Positions 49,047 to 57,994 of a DNA stretch of 64,000 nucleotides are shown here, piece after piece. The DNA is from JAJACP01 sp964350245. GTDB taxonomy: Bacteria; Chlamydiota; Chlamydiia; Chlamydiales; JAAKFR01. The position numbers and the translations under genes are program-made. The notes beneath the pieces are model-generated. The model saw nothing but the letters and a program-made list of their open reading frames with translations. It was not told the DNA's origin and made no database searches. Numbering within the stretch: position 1 is the first letter of the stretch; every line of letters begins with the position of its first letter. The DNA lies in contig CAYGJC010000007.1 of the NCBI GenBank assembly GCA_964350245.1, positions 28,857 to 92,856 on the forward strand, read 5' to 3'.

Positions 49047-50132
49047 TCAGAGAATTTTTGAAAGATCTAAATGGGATTCAACCAGTTCAATCGCTTTTTT
49101 CACTTTTGAACTATCTTCTTTACGTATTTTAGCAATAAAGGAGGTGATCATCTTCATAGCATCGAAGCTTGTGTAGGCTGCATAGAGGCTGGGGATATCG
49201 GCTTGTTTAAGTTGTTCTACAAGGTTGGGGTGGGGAGGGTGTTGCCCGGTGAGGATCAGGCCGTGTTCGGGCCCATTGTGAGCATGTTGCCTTGTTTCGA
49301 TCAGGCAGCGGATAATATCCTCTCGGGTGGCGGGGGTAACGATCAATTGGTTGGAAAAAAGTCTTTCTTTGAACGTCTCCACCGAGGTCGCAATGAGTCG
49401 CATGGTTTCAAAGTGGCTATAGTGGTAGCTCTCCCCTGAAATCAACCGTGTTTTGAAAAGATTTTCAAAATCCTCCATGGAAGGAGTGCTCAAAAATTGA
49501 TTATAGGGAATAGAGCCAATCAGGGGGATATTCCACCGTTTAAGTGCTTTGGTGATATAGGTGAGGATCATCTCATTTTTTTCTGGAATCACCCGATTAA
49601 GGATCACACCGGCAATTTTGACACCGAGCTGATCGCAGAGCGTTTTATTGAGAGCCAACTCGTCAAAAGCGCTCCCCAGCCCCCCCTTTGCAATGATTAC
49701 GACATCGAGTCCTAATTGAGCCGCGACTGTGGCATTGTTGAGGGTTACAATGGAACCCACCCCAACATGCCCCGTACCTTCAACAATGGTAAAATCATTA
49801 GCTTCATGGATATGAGTAAAGGAAGAGGTGATTTTGTCTTTGAGTAGAGAGGGATCGACTTTGCCATCAAGATACTCTCTTGTAAATCCTCGAGGGAAGA
49901 TCACAGGACTCATGTCTTCGTAGCGGTCGGGTAGATTGAAGTACTCTTTGAACAAGACGACATCTTTGTCCACAAGAAGAGAAGAGCCCACACGAACGTG
50001 CTGCTGCCCTACAGGCTTCATGAAACCAAGCTTTGGGAATTTTTTTTTCAAAGCAGCAATCATCCCGAGGCAAATAGTAGTCTTTCCTACATTTTGACCG
50101 GTTGCTGCGACAAAAATTGCTTTTCTTGACAT
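49047..50132 (-). CDS. BioD-like/DRTGG-domain ATPase (Pta N-terminal-like)
   Basis: 361 residues from ATG 50132 (longer frames to 50273 overlap divergent mutY and are not used). P-loop ATPase of the dethiobiotin-synthetase/cobyrinate type: ATGQNVGKTT Walker A, GFMKPVGQQ, VEGTGHVGVGS and VIIAKGGLGSAFDELALN; then a DRTGG-like segment (C-terminal, GLILTGQHPPHPNLVEQL). This two-domain architecture equals the N-terminal part of large phosphotransacetylases (COG0857) without the catalytic Pta domain. In a cell that has phosphoketolase, a link to acetyl-P metabolism is possible but not shown. Confidence 0.72.
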   Translation of the reverse strand: MSRKAIFVAATGQNVGKTTICLGMIAALKKKFPKLGFMKPVGQQHVRVGSSLLVDKDVVLFKEYFNLPDRYEDMSPVIFPRGFTREYLDGKVDPSLLKDKITSSFTHIHEANDFTIVEGTGHVGVGSIVTLNNATVAAQLGLDVVIIAKGGLGSAFDELALNKTLCDQLGVKIAGVILNRVIPEKNEMILTYITKALKRWNIPLIGSIPYNQFLSTPSMEDFENLFKTRLISGESYHYSHFETMRLIATSVETFKERLFSNQLIVTPATREDIIRCLIETRQHAHNGPEHGLILTGQHPPHPNLVEQLKQADIPSLYAAYTSFDAMKMITSFIAKIRKEDSSKVKKAIELVESHLDLSKIL

Positions 50133-50158
50133 GGGAAAAAAGGTAGTCTGTTTCGTCT

Positions 50159-51175
50159 GTGGATAGTGATAACATAAAAACATGGTTTTTGTCGCACCGT
50201 CGTTCTTTACCTTGGCGGGAAGAGCCGACTCCCTATCGCGTTTGGATCTCAGAGGTGATGCTGCAGCAGACACAAGTAGCTGTCGTGATTCCCTACTTTA
50301 CCCGCTGGATGGAGGCATTTCCAACAATTGAGACGCTTGCACAAGCTCCCTTGGAAAAGGTGTTAAAGATCTGGGAGGGGCTAGGTTATTACTCCCGCGC
50401 GCGTCATTTACATCAAGCAGCGCAGTCGGTTGTCAAGGAGTTTGGAGGTGAGCTTCCGTCTGGCGTAGAGCAGTTAGCACAAATCAAAGGCTTGGGACCT
50501 TATACAGTCGGCGCGTTACGTAGTTTTGCTTTTCGGCAAAAAGCGGCCGCGGTAGATGGAAATGTGTTACGTGTGGTGAGTCGCTATTATGCGCTAGAGG
50601 ATTCGATCGACTTGCCCCAGACACGCAAAAAAATAACCGAACTAGTTGAGTCCACTTTGCCCGATGAAGAGCCGTGGCTTGTCAGTGAAGGGTTGATTGA
50701 GTTGGGTGCAACGGTTTGTAAAAAAGTGCCGGAGTGTTTCAAGTGCCCCCTCAAAAAAGAATGTTTGGCTTATCGTCATCAAAGGACAACAGAACTTCCT
50801 AAGCGTAAACCTCGTCAAGAGGTAATTCTACTCAATCGGATTGTGGGTGTGATTGAATGTGATCAAAAAGTGCTCGTTCAAAAAGGGGAAAAAGGAAAGG
50901 TGATGGCCGATTTGTATCAATTCCCTTATGTTGAGAAAAAAGGGGAGGCCACTGCATTGCTGGAAGAGGCTTTGGGATTACAGCTAGAGTATCTGCACGC
51001 TCTGCCGGAGCAGCAACACAGTTTTACCCGCTTTCGTGTGCGCCTTTTTCCTCACCGTCTGCGTGCAAAGGCGGTGGATGACCGGTATGAGTGGAGAGAA
51101 CAAAAAGAGCTCTCCACACTCCCTTTTTCATCCGGGCACAAAAGAGTTTTAAAGCAATTGATGTTGAATAAATGA
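50159..51175 (+). CDS. mutY: A/G-specific adenine glycosylase MutY
   Basis: 338 residues, GTG start at 50159. Excises adenine opposite 8-oxoguanine. Catalytic helix-hairpin-helix: EVMLQQTQVAVVIPYF (Glu), IKGLGPYTVGALRSFAF, AVDGNVLRVVSRY (Asp). Iron-sulphur cluster C-X5-C-X2-C-X5-C (KVPECFKCPLKKEC), one residue shorter than the usual first spacing. C-terminal Nudix-like 8-oxoG recognition domain from about residue 225. Divergent from the BioD-like gene; overlaps the glycosyltransferase by four bases. Confidence 0.93.
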   Translation: MDSDNIKTWFLSHRRSLPWREEPTPYRVWISEVMLQQTQVAVVIPYFTRWMEAFPTIETLAQAPLEKVLKIWEGLGYYSRARHLHQAAQSVVKEFGGELPSGVEQLAQIKGLGPYTVGALRSFAFRQKAAAVDGNVLRVVSRYYALEDSIDLPQTRKKITELVESTLPDEEPWLVSEGLIELGATVCKKVPECFKCPLKKECLAYRHQRTTELPKRKPRQEVILLNRIVGVIECDQKVLVQKGEKGKVMADLYQFPYVEKKGEATALLEEALGLQLEYLHALPEQQHSFTRFRVRLFPHRLRAKAVDDRYEWREQKELSTLPFSSGHKRVLKQLMLNK

Positions 51176-52254
51176 AGATTTTACACACAGAAGCTTCTCC
51201 CGGCTGGGGAGGACAAGAGTTACGCATTTTATCTGAAGCGGAAGGGATGCGCGCACGCGGCCATCAGGTCATTTTGGTTGTTCAAGAGGGGGGTGGACTG
51301 GTGCAACCGGCGCGCAAGGCTGGGTTTTTGGTTTATGAGATCTCTTTCCAAAAGACGCGCCTCTTTCAAGCATTTTATCAGCTACTGCGGATCATCCGAA
51401 AGCACGGCATTGAGATTGTCAATACCCACTCTTCTCTAGACGCGTGGGTAGGGGGGATTGCCGGAAAGATCAGTGGGTGTCGGGTGATTCGGACACGCCA
51501 CCTCTCCACGCCGATTCGTAAAGGGATGAATAGCCGCCTTCTTTATAACTGGCTGGCTGATTATGTTGTGACAACTTGTCAATCAGTGGTCGAGGTGATT
51601 CAAGAGCAGGCGCGCCTTCCTCTCCATCGATGTCGAAGCATTCCAACCGGTGTCAATCCCGAAAAGCTGATCTGCAATCCCGATGAGGTGCGTGCTTTTC
51701 GGGAGAGTTTGGGCGTAAAACCGGAAGACTGCCTTGTAGGAACACTTTGTGTTTTAAGGGGGTGGAAAGGTGTCTCGGATCTATTGCAAGCTGCAAAATT
51801 ACTCGAAGGGGAGCCGAACTTAAAGTGGGTGGTTGTAGGTTCTGGTGCAAGTGAGAATCATTTTCGTCGTGAACACAAAGAATTAGGACTCGCTGAAAAA
51901 GTCTTTTTTACCGGGCACCTCTCTCCTCCCTGCGTTGCCTTGGCTGCGATGGATATTTTCTTACTTTTGAGCTGGGCCAATGAAGGCGTGAGTCAGGCGA
52001 GTTTGCAAGCAGCGTGGCTGGAAAAACCACTCGTCACGACAACCGTTGGGGGACTGGGGGAAGTGTGCTTGGAGGGAAAAACCGGTTTTCAAGTGCCCAA
52101 GCGCACTCCCGAAGCAGTTGCTCAGGCTGTGAGGCGTCTCTCACAAGATGCTGCGCTTAGAAAAGAGTTTGGAGAGCGAGCTAAAGAGCTGGTGAAGCAG
52201 AACTTTACACTGGATCACACACTAGACCAGATGGAAGCGATTTATGCTCTATAA
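51172..52254 (+). CDS. Glycosyltransferase family 4
   Basis: 360 residues. Retaining GT-B glycosyltransferase. SPGWGGQELRILSEAEGMRA at the start is the acceptor-side GGxxxxxxxLA pattern; VVGSGASENHFRR and FFTGHLSPPCVALAAMDIFL with NEGVSQASLQAAWLEKPLV form the nucleotide-sugar site (EG-xS-xSLxEAxAxxxP). C-terminal helix ends TLDHTLDQMEAIYAL. Probable role in lipopolysaccharide or other surface glycan; the heptosyltransferase lies 3 kb upstream. The donor sugar is not predictable. The last 50 bases overlap the Nudix gene on the other strand. Confidence 0.85.
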   Translation: MKILHTEASPGWGGQELRILSEAEGMRARGHQVILVVQEGGGLVQPARKAGFLVYEISFQKTRLFQAFYQLLRIIRKHGIEIVNTHSSLDAWVGGIAGKISGCRVIRTRHLSTPIRKGMNSRLLYNWLADYVVTTCQSVVEVIQEQARLPLHRCRSIPTGVNPEKLICNPDEVRAFRESLGVKPEDCLVGTLCVLRGWKGVSDLLQAAKLLEGEPNLKWVVVGSGASENHFRREHKELGLAEKVFFTGHLSPPCVALAAMDIFLLLSWANEGVSQASLQAAWLEKPLVTTTVGGLGEVCLEGKTGFQVPKRTPEAVAQAVRRLSQDAALRKEFGERAKELVKQNFTLDHTLDQMEAIYAL

Positions 52255-52702
52255 GCTGAGAGATCACCAGGTACGTCTCTTCAAAAATGTCCACATCCTT
52301 TTCTAGCGCCTCAATCTCAGCAAGAGAAAACCAACGTATACCATCGGTTTCACTCTTATTGTGAATCAGAGTTCCTCCCGTAGGATAGCCGACATAGATA
52401 AAGTCGATATGTTCATGGGCAGGGCATCCGTTGTGTTCGGGGATGTGCTCCAGCAGACACATGTAGGGTCTGGCGAAGCTTTTTCCATTCCACCTCGGCT
52501 TGATCCAGATATTTTCTTGATACGTGAGTGCGACCTCAAGGCCTGTCTCTTCTTTTGCTTCTCGAATCGCGCCTTCAGGTGGAAGCTCATTGGGCTCTAG
52601 ATGCCCTCCAGGTGGGAGCCACTTTTGTAGCTTTTTATGATAGATCAATAAAACCTGCTGATCTTCTAAAATGTAGATGGTAGCTGTTGATTCACGTATC
52701 AT
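52205..52702 (-). CDS. Nudix hydrolase
   Basis: 165 residues. Nudix box GGHLEPNELPPEGAIREAKE then ETGLE fits GX5EX7REUXEEXGU. N-terminal TIYILEDQQVLLIYHKKLQK, ending with an edge helix RWFSLAEIEALEKDVD. Hydrolyses a nucleoside-diphosphate-linked compound; which one is not decided by the box. It overlaps the large helical protein gene by four bases (start codon in the stop of 52699-56067), so the two form one transcript. Confidence 0.88.
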   Translation of the reverse strand: MIRESTATIYILEDQQVLLIYHKKLQKWLPPGGHLEPNELPPEGAIREAKEETGLEVALTYQENIWIKPRWNGKSFARPYMCLLEHIPEHNGCPAHEHIDFIYVGYPTGGTLIHNKSETDGIRWFSLAEIEALEKDVDIFEETYLVISQLIEHKSLPSGLVCDPV

Positions 52703-55700
52703 CGTTCACTTCTCTCGGCTAGGTCAAGAAGAATCAGCCTAACGGCAAGCTGCTCATAATGGAAGGATTTTCCAAGAGAAGCAATGAGTGTTCCGACTGT
52801 ACGTAGAATCTGAGGAGTGATCAGGGCCACAATTCTGTCTAGATTTTGCGTGATTTTGAGGTGACCAAAAACAATACATCCCTTCACGTCGAGCTCATCC
52901 ACCAGAGCCTCAATCGTGGGCCCCACACCCTCTAATCCTCTTTTGATTTCTTGCAAGCGCGCGTGTTTTTGAGGAATCGCTGTTGTTCTCAAGCAATCCA
53001 TTTCAGCTGCTATGGTTTCGCGAACAGCTGCACAGGCACCTTCGATTTGCCCACATGTCAGGTTTATTTCTGCATTCACGGTGGGTAAATCCCTAATATG
53101 AGGGGTGGGTGGCATCTCTTCCAGATATGCATAATGCGCATCGAGGTTTGTAAAGATGGTAGCTCTACGTCCAAAATTCCACGAAGGGTTAAGGATACGT
53201 TGTAGTCCAGCGGCATCTTGATTTTGCAACACGCCCAGAACATTGTGTTGTAGTTCAGTATTATCAATGGCCAACAGCTGATCTCGAAGAGCCTGTATGT
53301 CAGTATTGAGCTCGTCTCTTCGTATGGTAACCGCTAATTGAGTTGTGTAGGTGTGATTTGGTCCACGTAAATCACTCCATGCGCGTAACTTTGTAGAGAG
53401 CTCTTGTAGCAGTCTAACTGTCACATCTTGCTGCTCTTTCTCTCGAACGAGCTTGGCCCAATCTCGCTCTATTTCCAACTCACCCAATCGAACCCACTGA
53501 GCCCGAATATTTGCTAAAGATTGAGTCTGAGCGAGGGAATCGATTTGACTAAGTGACTGATTTACAGGAAGGTTATCGACATCTAGGCTTTGAATGACTC
53601 GATCAATCTCTACAAGCTGCGCCTCTCTTTTCTCTACAGAGTTCATTTCTTCCACAACTACAAGTGCAGGCTCAATTACATTTCTTGCAACATGATCCAC
53701 GTGTTTGATCAAGGTGGCATACGCATTGTACAAATCACCCCGCGTGTCGGCGTAACAATCGGTTGAGAGTTCAGGACTACGCATAAGGGTAGAGATTTTT
53801 CGAAGGTGTGCCTCAAGTGTAGAAAGCGCCTGATTCAGTTCATTTTTCAGCTGGGGTGCACTCTTCTGTTTGCTAAAGCCGGCCTCAATGGCTGCCACAT
53901 CTGCTGCACATTGGCGGATCTCCTGTTTCCGCTTCTCAACAAAGATCTTGATCCGCTCATGTTTTTCTGCACTTGCATTTTTCAGGTGATCTTGAATCGC
54001 TCCCTTAATCGCGACTTGAGAAAGTTGTTCTAGTAAGCTATTGATATCATGATCGGCCTGAGCACAATCGGCACGATATTGTGCTTCTAATCTTTCTCGT
54101 TCACCCGGAGGGGTATAAGTGTAGGCTCTTTCAAATATCTCGATCAAACCACGCATCTGTTCTTCAATTTGTCTTTCTTTATCGTCAGATAATAGTGAGA
54201 CCAGTGCCGTTTCTAGCAAGTTTGTTGTGGCATCCTCTAAAACTTCTTGGCGCGAAAATACATCGATTTCCGTGTATTTTTTAAAAGCTTCTATTAATTC
54301 TTGGGTCACCCCAATGATGCGGTTGTCGAGGCTGCCGAGTTCGGATGGATTTTGATTGCATGCTTCAATTTCAATGAAGCGATGCAGAGTCGTGCTGTGA
54401 TGAGCAATGGCTTGATGGAGGCGCAGGGTGATGATACGCGCTTTTTTTGCTTCAAAAATCAGCCGCTCGTCTGCACTGTTGTTATCTGCAGTGCTTTGAT
54501 AACGGGCTCGCTCTAAATTCGTTTTGATCTGAGTGAGCTTCTTTATCAGCATTTGCTTCAAGCCGAGTTGGGCATGATGGATTGAGGAAGAGCCAGTCCC
54601 TTGAGACAGTGCATTTTGTATCATGTCAGTGCGATGAAGAAGAGCTCGGATTAATAGCTTTCGGCATGAATGAATGACCCACTCTAAGAAGCGCGAAATC
54701 AGCGGAACGTGGTAACCGCGTATAGTAATTGTCGGTTTTGGAGTGAAGTTTTCAATAATATAATCCCCAACTTTTGTGATCACTTCCTCACGGGTGAGTT
54801 CATTGCGTCCATAGCGGGTTATGGTGTGTTCAAGAAAGGTATCAAAAGATCCAGCTTGGTAGCCTGGCTCACCAAAGCGTTGTCCGCGTACGTATTCCTG
54901 TCGGCCCCTTTCGATGCGTGCATAGTAATCAGCTAATTGATTGATTTTCAGTTCGGTGAATCCTAAAAGCGACACATTGTCATTGAGAAAATCTCTTAAA
55001 TGAATCATCACTTCACTAATCGTCTCTTCAATCATGGGAGTGATAAAAGCTAAGATCAGGCGATAGAGATGTTTGTAGATAAACTGCCTAACTCGACCTC
55101 CTCCAACAGCACTGAGATAGCATTCTTGGTAGCTGATCTCATCATTGGCTCGGGAGAGTATTTCTATGGGATCGATTTCATGATTAAAAAGAGTAGTCAT
55201 AGCATACATCGTGCTCAAATGCAGAGTCTTTTCACAAAAACGCGCAATGACAGCGTCCGTCTCATCTTGAAGTGTCTGGAGTTCTTGAGGTGATAATGGG
55301 GCCGTGGTATCTAGAGAAACAGGCTGCGCAGGTGAGGGAGCGGATTGGCTCTGCACTAGAGGTTGTAAACCAAAGCGGGCCCTGATTCTATTGATGTGGT
55401 CCTGGCAGGTGACTAGGTCGGAAATGGGATTCGATCCATCGTTTTGGGCGGCTTCATGGTAATTGTTGCCAAAGCGTTGGGCTTTTAGAGCTGGTGAAGC
55501 AGACGTTTTTGCATTAATGTTGATTCCTCCTGCCGCCAAAATATGGTAGGAGTCTAGCATGCTCCATACACGTCTTGCAGCATCAGAAAGAGAGCCGTTT
55601 GTTTCACGCGCCTGCTTCAAAATATGTAAGCATTTCTCCTTAAGTTGACTTGTAACGGCTAATTGACCTCTTGTAGGAGTTGTGGGTAATGCCGTTGTCG

Positions 55701-56067
55701 TTGTCGTTGTTGTCGCGGTACTAGGCGCACAGTCTGAGGGAAGAGGATCGATGATTTCTGCATTTTCAAGGAGTTTTTCTAGCACGTAGGCCGAGGCATC
55801 GGTGATCGTTCCGGCGGCCAAGGCAGTGACACCGGAAAGAAGAGCATTACCCTGCGCTGCTGCGGGGGTTCCAGTTGCGGAGCTTCCGCCCGTTGGAGTT
55901 GCTGTGCTGGCAGAGGCGTAGCCGGCAACAGCGCCTCCTACAGCCTGTGCGGTAAACTGTGAGGGATTAGCCAAAGTGTGGTTGGCTCTTTGCGCTGCTT
56001 GGGTTGCATTGCTATAGAGAGTGTAGAAAGGGATCCAGTTATCCTTCCATGTAGCCCCACTAGCCAT
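52699..56067 (-). CDS. Large helical protein, candidate secreted effector
   Basis: 1,122 residues from ATG 56067 (a longer frame to 56124 is possible). N-terminal 80 residues with Gly/Ala/Ser/Thr-rich low complexity (STATPTGGSSATG), a Thr tract (TTTTTTTALPTTPT about 130-145), then almost continuous helix with many E, Q, R, L to the end; coiled-coil-like stretches around 560-800. One amphipathic helix near RLILAFITPMIEETISEVMI (about 355) is the only hydrophobic part. No catalytic motif recognised. Size, low-complexity N-terminus and lack of signal peptide resemble chlamydial type III effectors; structural protein is the alternative. Confidence 0.5.
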   Translation of the reverse strand: MASGATWKDNWIPFYTLYSNATQAAQRANHTLANPSQFTAQAVGGAVAGYASASTATPTGGSSATGTPAAAQGNALLSGVTALAAGTITDASAYVLEKLLENAEIIDPLPSDCAPSTATTTTTTTALPTTPTRGQLAVTSQLKEKCLHILKQARETNGSLSDAARRVWSMLDSYHILAAGGININAKTSASPALKAQRFGNNYHEAAQNDGSNPISDLVTCQDHINRIRARFGLQPLVQSQSAPSPAQPVSLDTTAPLSPQELQTLQDETDAVIARFCEKTLHLSTMYAMTTLFNHEIDPIEILSRANDEISYQECYLSAVGGGRVRQFIYKHLYRLILAFITPMIEETISEVMIHLRDFLNDNVSLLGFTELKINQLADYYARIERGRQEYVRGQRFGEPGYQAGSFDTFLEHTITRYGRNELTREEVITKVGDYIIENFTPKPTITIRGYHVPLISRFLEWVIHSCRKLLIRALLHRTDMIQNALSQGTGSSSIHHAQLGLKQMLIKKLTQIKTNLERARYQSTADNNSADERLIFEAKKARIITLRLHQAIAHHSTTLHRFIEIEACNQNPSELGSLDNRIIGVTQELIEAFKKYTEIDVFSRQEVLEDATTNLLETALVSLLSDDKERQIEEQMRGLIEIFERAYTYTPPGERERLEAQYRADCAQADHDINSLLEQLSQVAIKGAIQDHLKNASAEKHERIKIFVEKRKQEIRQCAADVAAIEAGFSKQKSAPQLKNELNQALSTLEAHLRKISTLMRSPELSTDCYADTRGDLYNAYATLIKHVDHVARNVIEPALVVVEEMNSVEKREAQLVEIDRVIQSLDVDNLPVNQSLSQIDSLAQTQSLANIRAQWVRLGELEIERDWAKLVREKEQQDVTVRLLQELSTKLRAWSDLRGPNHTYTTQLAVTIRRDELNTDIQALRDQLLAIDNTELQHNVLGVLQNQDAAGLQRILNPSWNFGRRATIFTNLDAHYAYLEEMPPTPHIRDLPTVNAEINLTCGQIEGACAAVRETIAAEMDCLRTTAIPQKHARLQEIKRGLEGVGPTIEALVDELDVKGCIVFGHLKITQNLDRIVALITPQILRTVGTLIASLGKSFHYEQLAVRLILLDLAERSER

Positions 56068-56138
56068 ATAATTCACTTTCTTTTTAATTTTAGCAGCCGC
56101 ATTATGGCAAACTCCACCAATCAAATCAATTTAAGAGA

Positions 56139-56792
56139 ATGAGTAATAAAAGCGCTCAAGAGGAATTCAAAAAGCTGTTGGATGTCGCCGACACATTGCT
56201 TGGACCCGAAGGGTGTCCATGGGATCGTGAGCAGACCGTCGTTTCGATGCGTGAATCGGTTTTAGAGGAAGCTTGTGAAGTGATTGAAGCCATAGATGAG
56301 GGGAATGACGCCGATCTGATTGAAGAATTGGGCGACCTGCTTTATAACGTTATTTTTTTCTGTAAGCTGGCTGAAAAAGAAGCGCGCTTTAAGACCGAGG
56401 ATCCAGTGCGATCCATATGTGAAAAATTAATCAGTCGTCACCCTCATGTGTTTTCCGATACAAAATTGGGAAGTATGGAAGCGGTTGTCGAGCAGTGGGA
56501 GAGATTAAAAAAAGAAGAAAAAACCGAGCGAGAAAGCCTCATGGATGGGATTCCCAAGGGGATGCCCGCTTTGGCACGGGCCTATAAGATTGCCGGAAAA
56601 ATGGAACGGGCTGACTACGACTTTTATGTGGAAGATGAACTTTTTGAGTCCGAGGAGGATTTAGGGAAATTGCTCTGGCTCATAGTGCGGCAGGCGCGTC
56701 AACAGGAAATCAATCCTGAAACGGCATTAAGGAAAGAGATGCTCAACCGGGAGAAGGCGTTTCGTGAGTGGGAAAGGGCTACCGATCATTGA
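56139..56792 (+). CDS. mazG: Nucleoside triphosphate pyrophosphohydrolase MazG
   Basis: 217 residues. GPEGCPWDREQTVVSMRESV is the family start; LEEACEVIEAID and LIEELGDLLYNVIFF give the EExxE...EExxD metal site. Length and the single MazG domain fit a one-domain MazG (not the two-domain E. coli form); the C-terminal half is degenerate (AREYKIAGKME-like). Hydrolyses (d)NTPs to NMP and pyrophosphate, probably house-cleaning of aberrant nucleotides. Followed by the methyltransferase gene with a 29-base overlap. Confidence 0.9.
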   Translation: MSNKSAQEEFKKLLDVADTLLGPEGCPWDREQTVVSMRESVLEEACEVIEAIDEGNDADLIEELGDLLYNVIFFCKLAEKEARFKTEDPVRSICEKLISRHPHVFSDTKLGSMEAVVEQWERLKKEEKTERESLMDGIPKGMPALARAYKIAGKMERADYDFYVEDELFESEEDLGKLLWLIVRQARQQEINPETALRKEMLNREKAFREWERATDH

Positions 56793-57639
56793 AGAGCGTG
56801 TGCTTTCTAAAAAGGAGCAGTTTAAAGAAAAAACACGCTCCTTTTGGGAAGAGGCTTGGTCTAAAAAGAGTGAAAAATACGATCCCTCTCAAAGCATATT
56901 GGGAAGGGAGAGAATTCGCCGTACAGCTCTGCTTTTGCCGGACTCTCTAAAAGGCAAGTCGATTGTGGATCTAGGCTGCGGAGCAGCACCCTTTGCTTCT
57001 TATCTCAATGAAGCACGCCTCACTGTTGTGGATGTGGCTCAGAATGCTCTGGCCCGCGCTCCTGCATCAGCTAAGCGCGTTTGTGGTACGCTTCCCTATT
57101 GTCGCCTTCCTGAGGAGAGTTTTGATGGGGTGCTGTTCACCGATGTCATTGCTGATCTAGAACCCCATCTTTACCGCTTGATGCTTTCAGAAGCCTCTGC
57201 GTTACTCAAGTGCGAGGGTTTTTTTCTCTGTTCAACCGAGCTTGATTTGCACTCAGAAGACGCCCTGCCCGTTTTTTTAGATCTCCTCAGCACCGAGTTT
57301 GAGGTTGTGAAAAGTCAAAAAAGCTATCACCGCCTCTACTTCTACTTAAGAAGAGGGCTTGATGCGCCCGCTCGTTTTATCCGCGCTGGAAAAGAGCCGG
57401 CGTACCGTCTTCAGCAACTAAATAAGCGCGCCTACTTTTTGCGTCTCTGGTTCTACCTTAACTCAATTCGCCCTATTTGCTACCTCTGGCTTCCTCTCAA
57501 ACCCCTAAAAAACAAGCTGCAAACTCGCTCTCTCCTTCTTTTGCTCGAACGTCTTTCACAACTGTTTTTTGGCGAAGGTGCGCTCACCCATATTGCCGTT
57601 CTTTGTCGCAGGAAGTCATTGCATCTCCCGACCGAATAA
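56764..57639 (+). CDS. SAM-dependent methyltransferase, class I
   Basis: 291 residues, GTG start at 56764 within mazG. Motif I SIVDLGCGAAPFASYL (about 63-78), motif II LTVVDVAQNALARAPA, motif IV EESFDGVLFTDVIADLEPH. The C-terminal ~100 residues hold two hydrophobic helices (LWFYLNSIRPICYLWLPLKP and TRSLLLLLERLSQLFFG), so it may be membrane associated and act on a lipid or quinone. Substrate unknown. The -35 box of the ffs promoter lies within its last codons. Confidence 0.72.
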   Translation: MSGKGLPIIEERVLSKKEQFKEKTRSFWEEAWSKKSEKYDPSQSILGRERIRRTALLLPDSLKGKSIVDLGCGAAPFASYLNEARLTVVDVAQNALARAPASAKRVCGTLPYCRLPEESFDGVLFTDVIADLEPHLYRLMLSEASALLKCEGFFLCSTELDLHSEDALPVFLDLLSTEFEVVKSQKSYHRLYFYLRRGLDAPARFIRAGKEPAYRLQQLNKRAYFLRLWFYLNSIRPICYLWLPLKPLKNKLQTRSLLLLLERLSQLFFGEGALTHIAVLCRRKSLHLPTE

Positions 57640-57647
57640 TGTATACT
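57619..57647 (+). promoter_or_regulatory. Promoter of the SRP RNA gene
   Basis: TTGCAT (57619-57624), 17-base spacer, TATACT (57642-57647). The -35 box overlaps the end of the methyltransferase gene. Confidence 0.8.
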
Positions 57648-57654
57648 AGTGCGC

Positions 57655-57761
57655 GCCGGGGACCTCGTGGAAGGTTAAGATCCGAACTAGGTCAGGATCG
57701 GAAGATAGCAGCCTTAAGGATTCACAGCTTGCCTTGAGACACTCTCCGGCTTTCTTTTTTT
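57655..57761 (+). ncRNA. ffs: Signal recognition particle RNA (4.5S, small bacterial type)
   Basis: The conserved SRP54-binding hairpin is present: GATCCGAACTAGGTCAGGAT followed by CGGAAGATAGCAGCC, i.e. the GGTCAGG tetraloop region and the AGCAGCC asymmetric side. The 5' end GCCGGGGA (57655-57662) pairs with TCTCCGGC (57743-57750), which is followed by a T-run (57751-57761) as terminator. Length ~97 nucleotides to the stem end, as in the short (non-Alu) bacterial form. Binds Ffh in co-translational targeting. Very confident from the core motif. Confidence 0.93.
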
Positions 57762-57790
57762 GGGAAGTTTTTGGCATCTTGAGCGTTTTG

Positions 57791-57890
57791 NNNNNNNNNN
57801 NNNNNNNNNNNNNNNNNNNNNNNNNNNNNNNNNNNNNNNNNNNNNNNNNNNNNNNNNNNNNNNNNNNNNNNNNNNNNNNNNNNNNNNNNN
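57791..57890. other. Assembly gap (100 N) downstream of ffs
   Basis: 100 N. Flanks share only GCGTTTTG on both sides, unlike the other two gaps with 55-base overlaps. Between the gap and the 57995 stop there is an inverted repeat GAGCCTTTTTG (57923-57933) / CAAAAAGGCTC (57970-57980) of unknown role; no gene is seen. Confidence 0.9.
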
Positions 57891-57994
57891 GCGTTTTGAC
57901 AATAGGAATAAAAACATTTTTTGAGCCTTTTTGCTTCAGCCAGTTAATGTTGAGCGGAGGCAGTGTAACCAAAAAGGCTCGACAATAGTTCTAG

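Noticed and set aside
57646..57972. Frame crossing the third N gap on the minus strand
   Set aside because: Starts from TTG without ribosome site, passes through N and the SRP RNA; nothing recognisable.
57923..57980. Inverted repeat as terminator of the AsnB-like gene
   Set aside because: No T-run follows on either strand and the loop is ~36 bases; kept only as a note with the gap.
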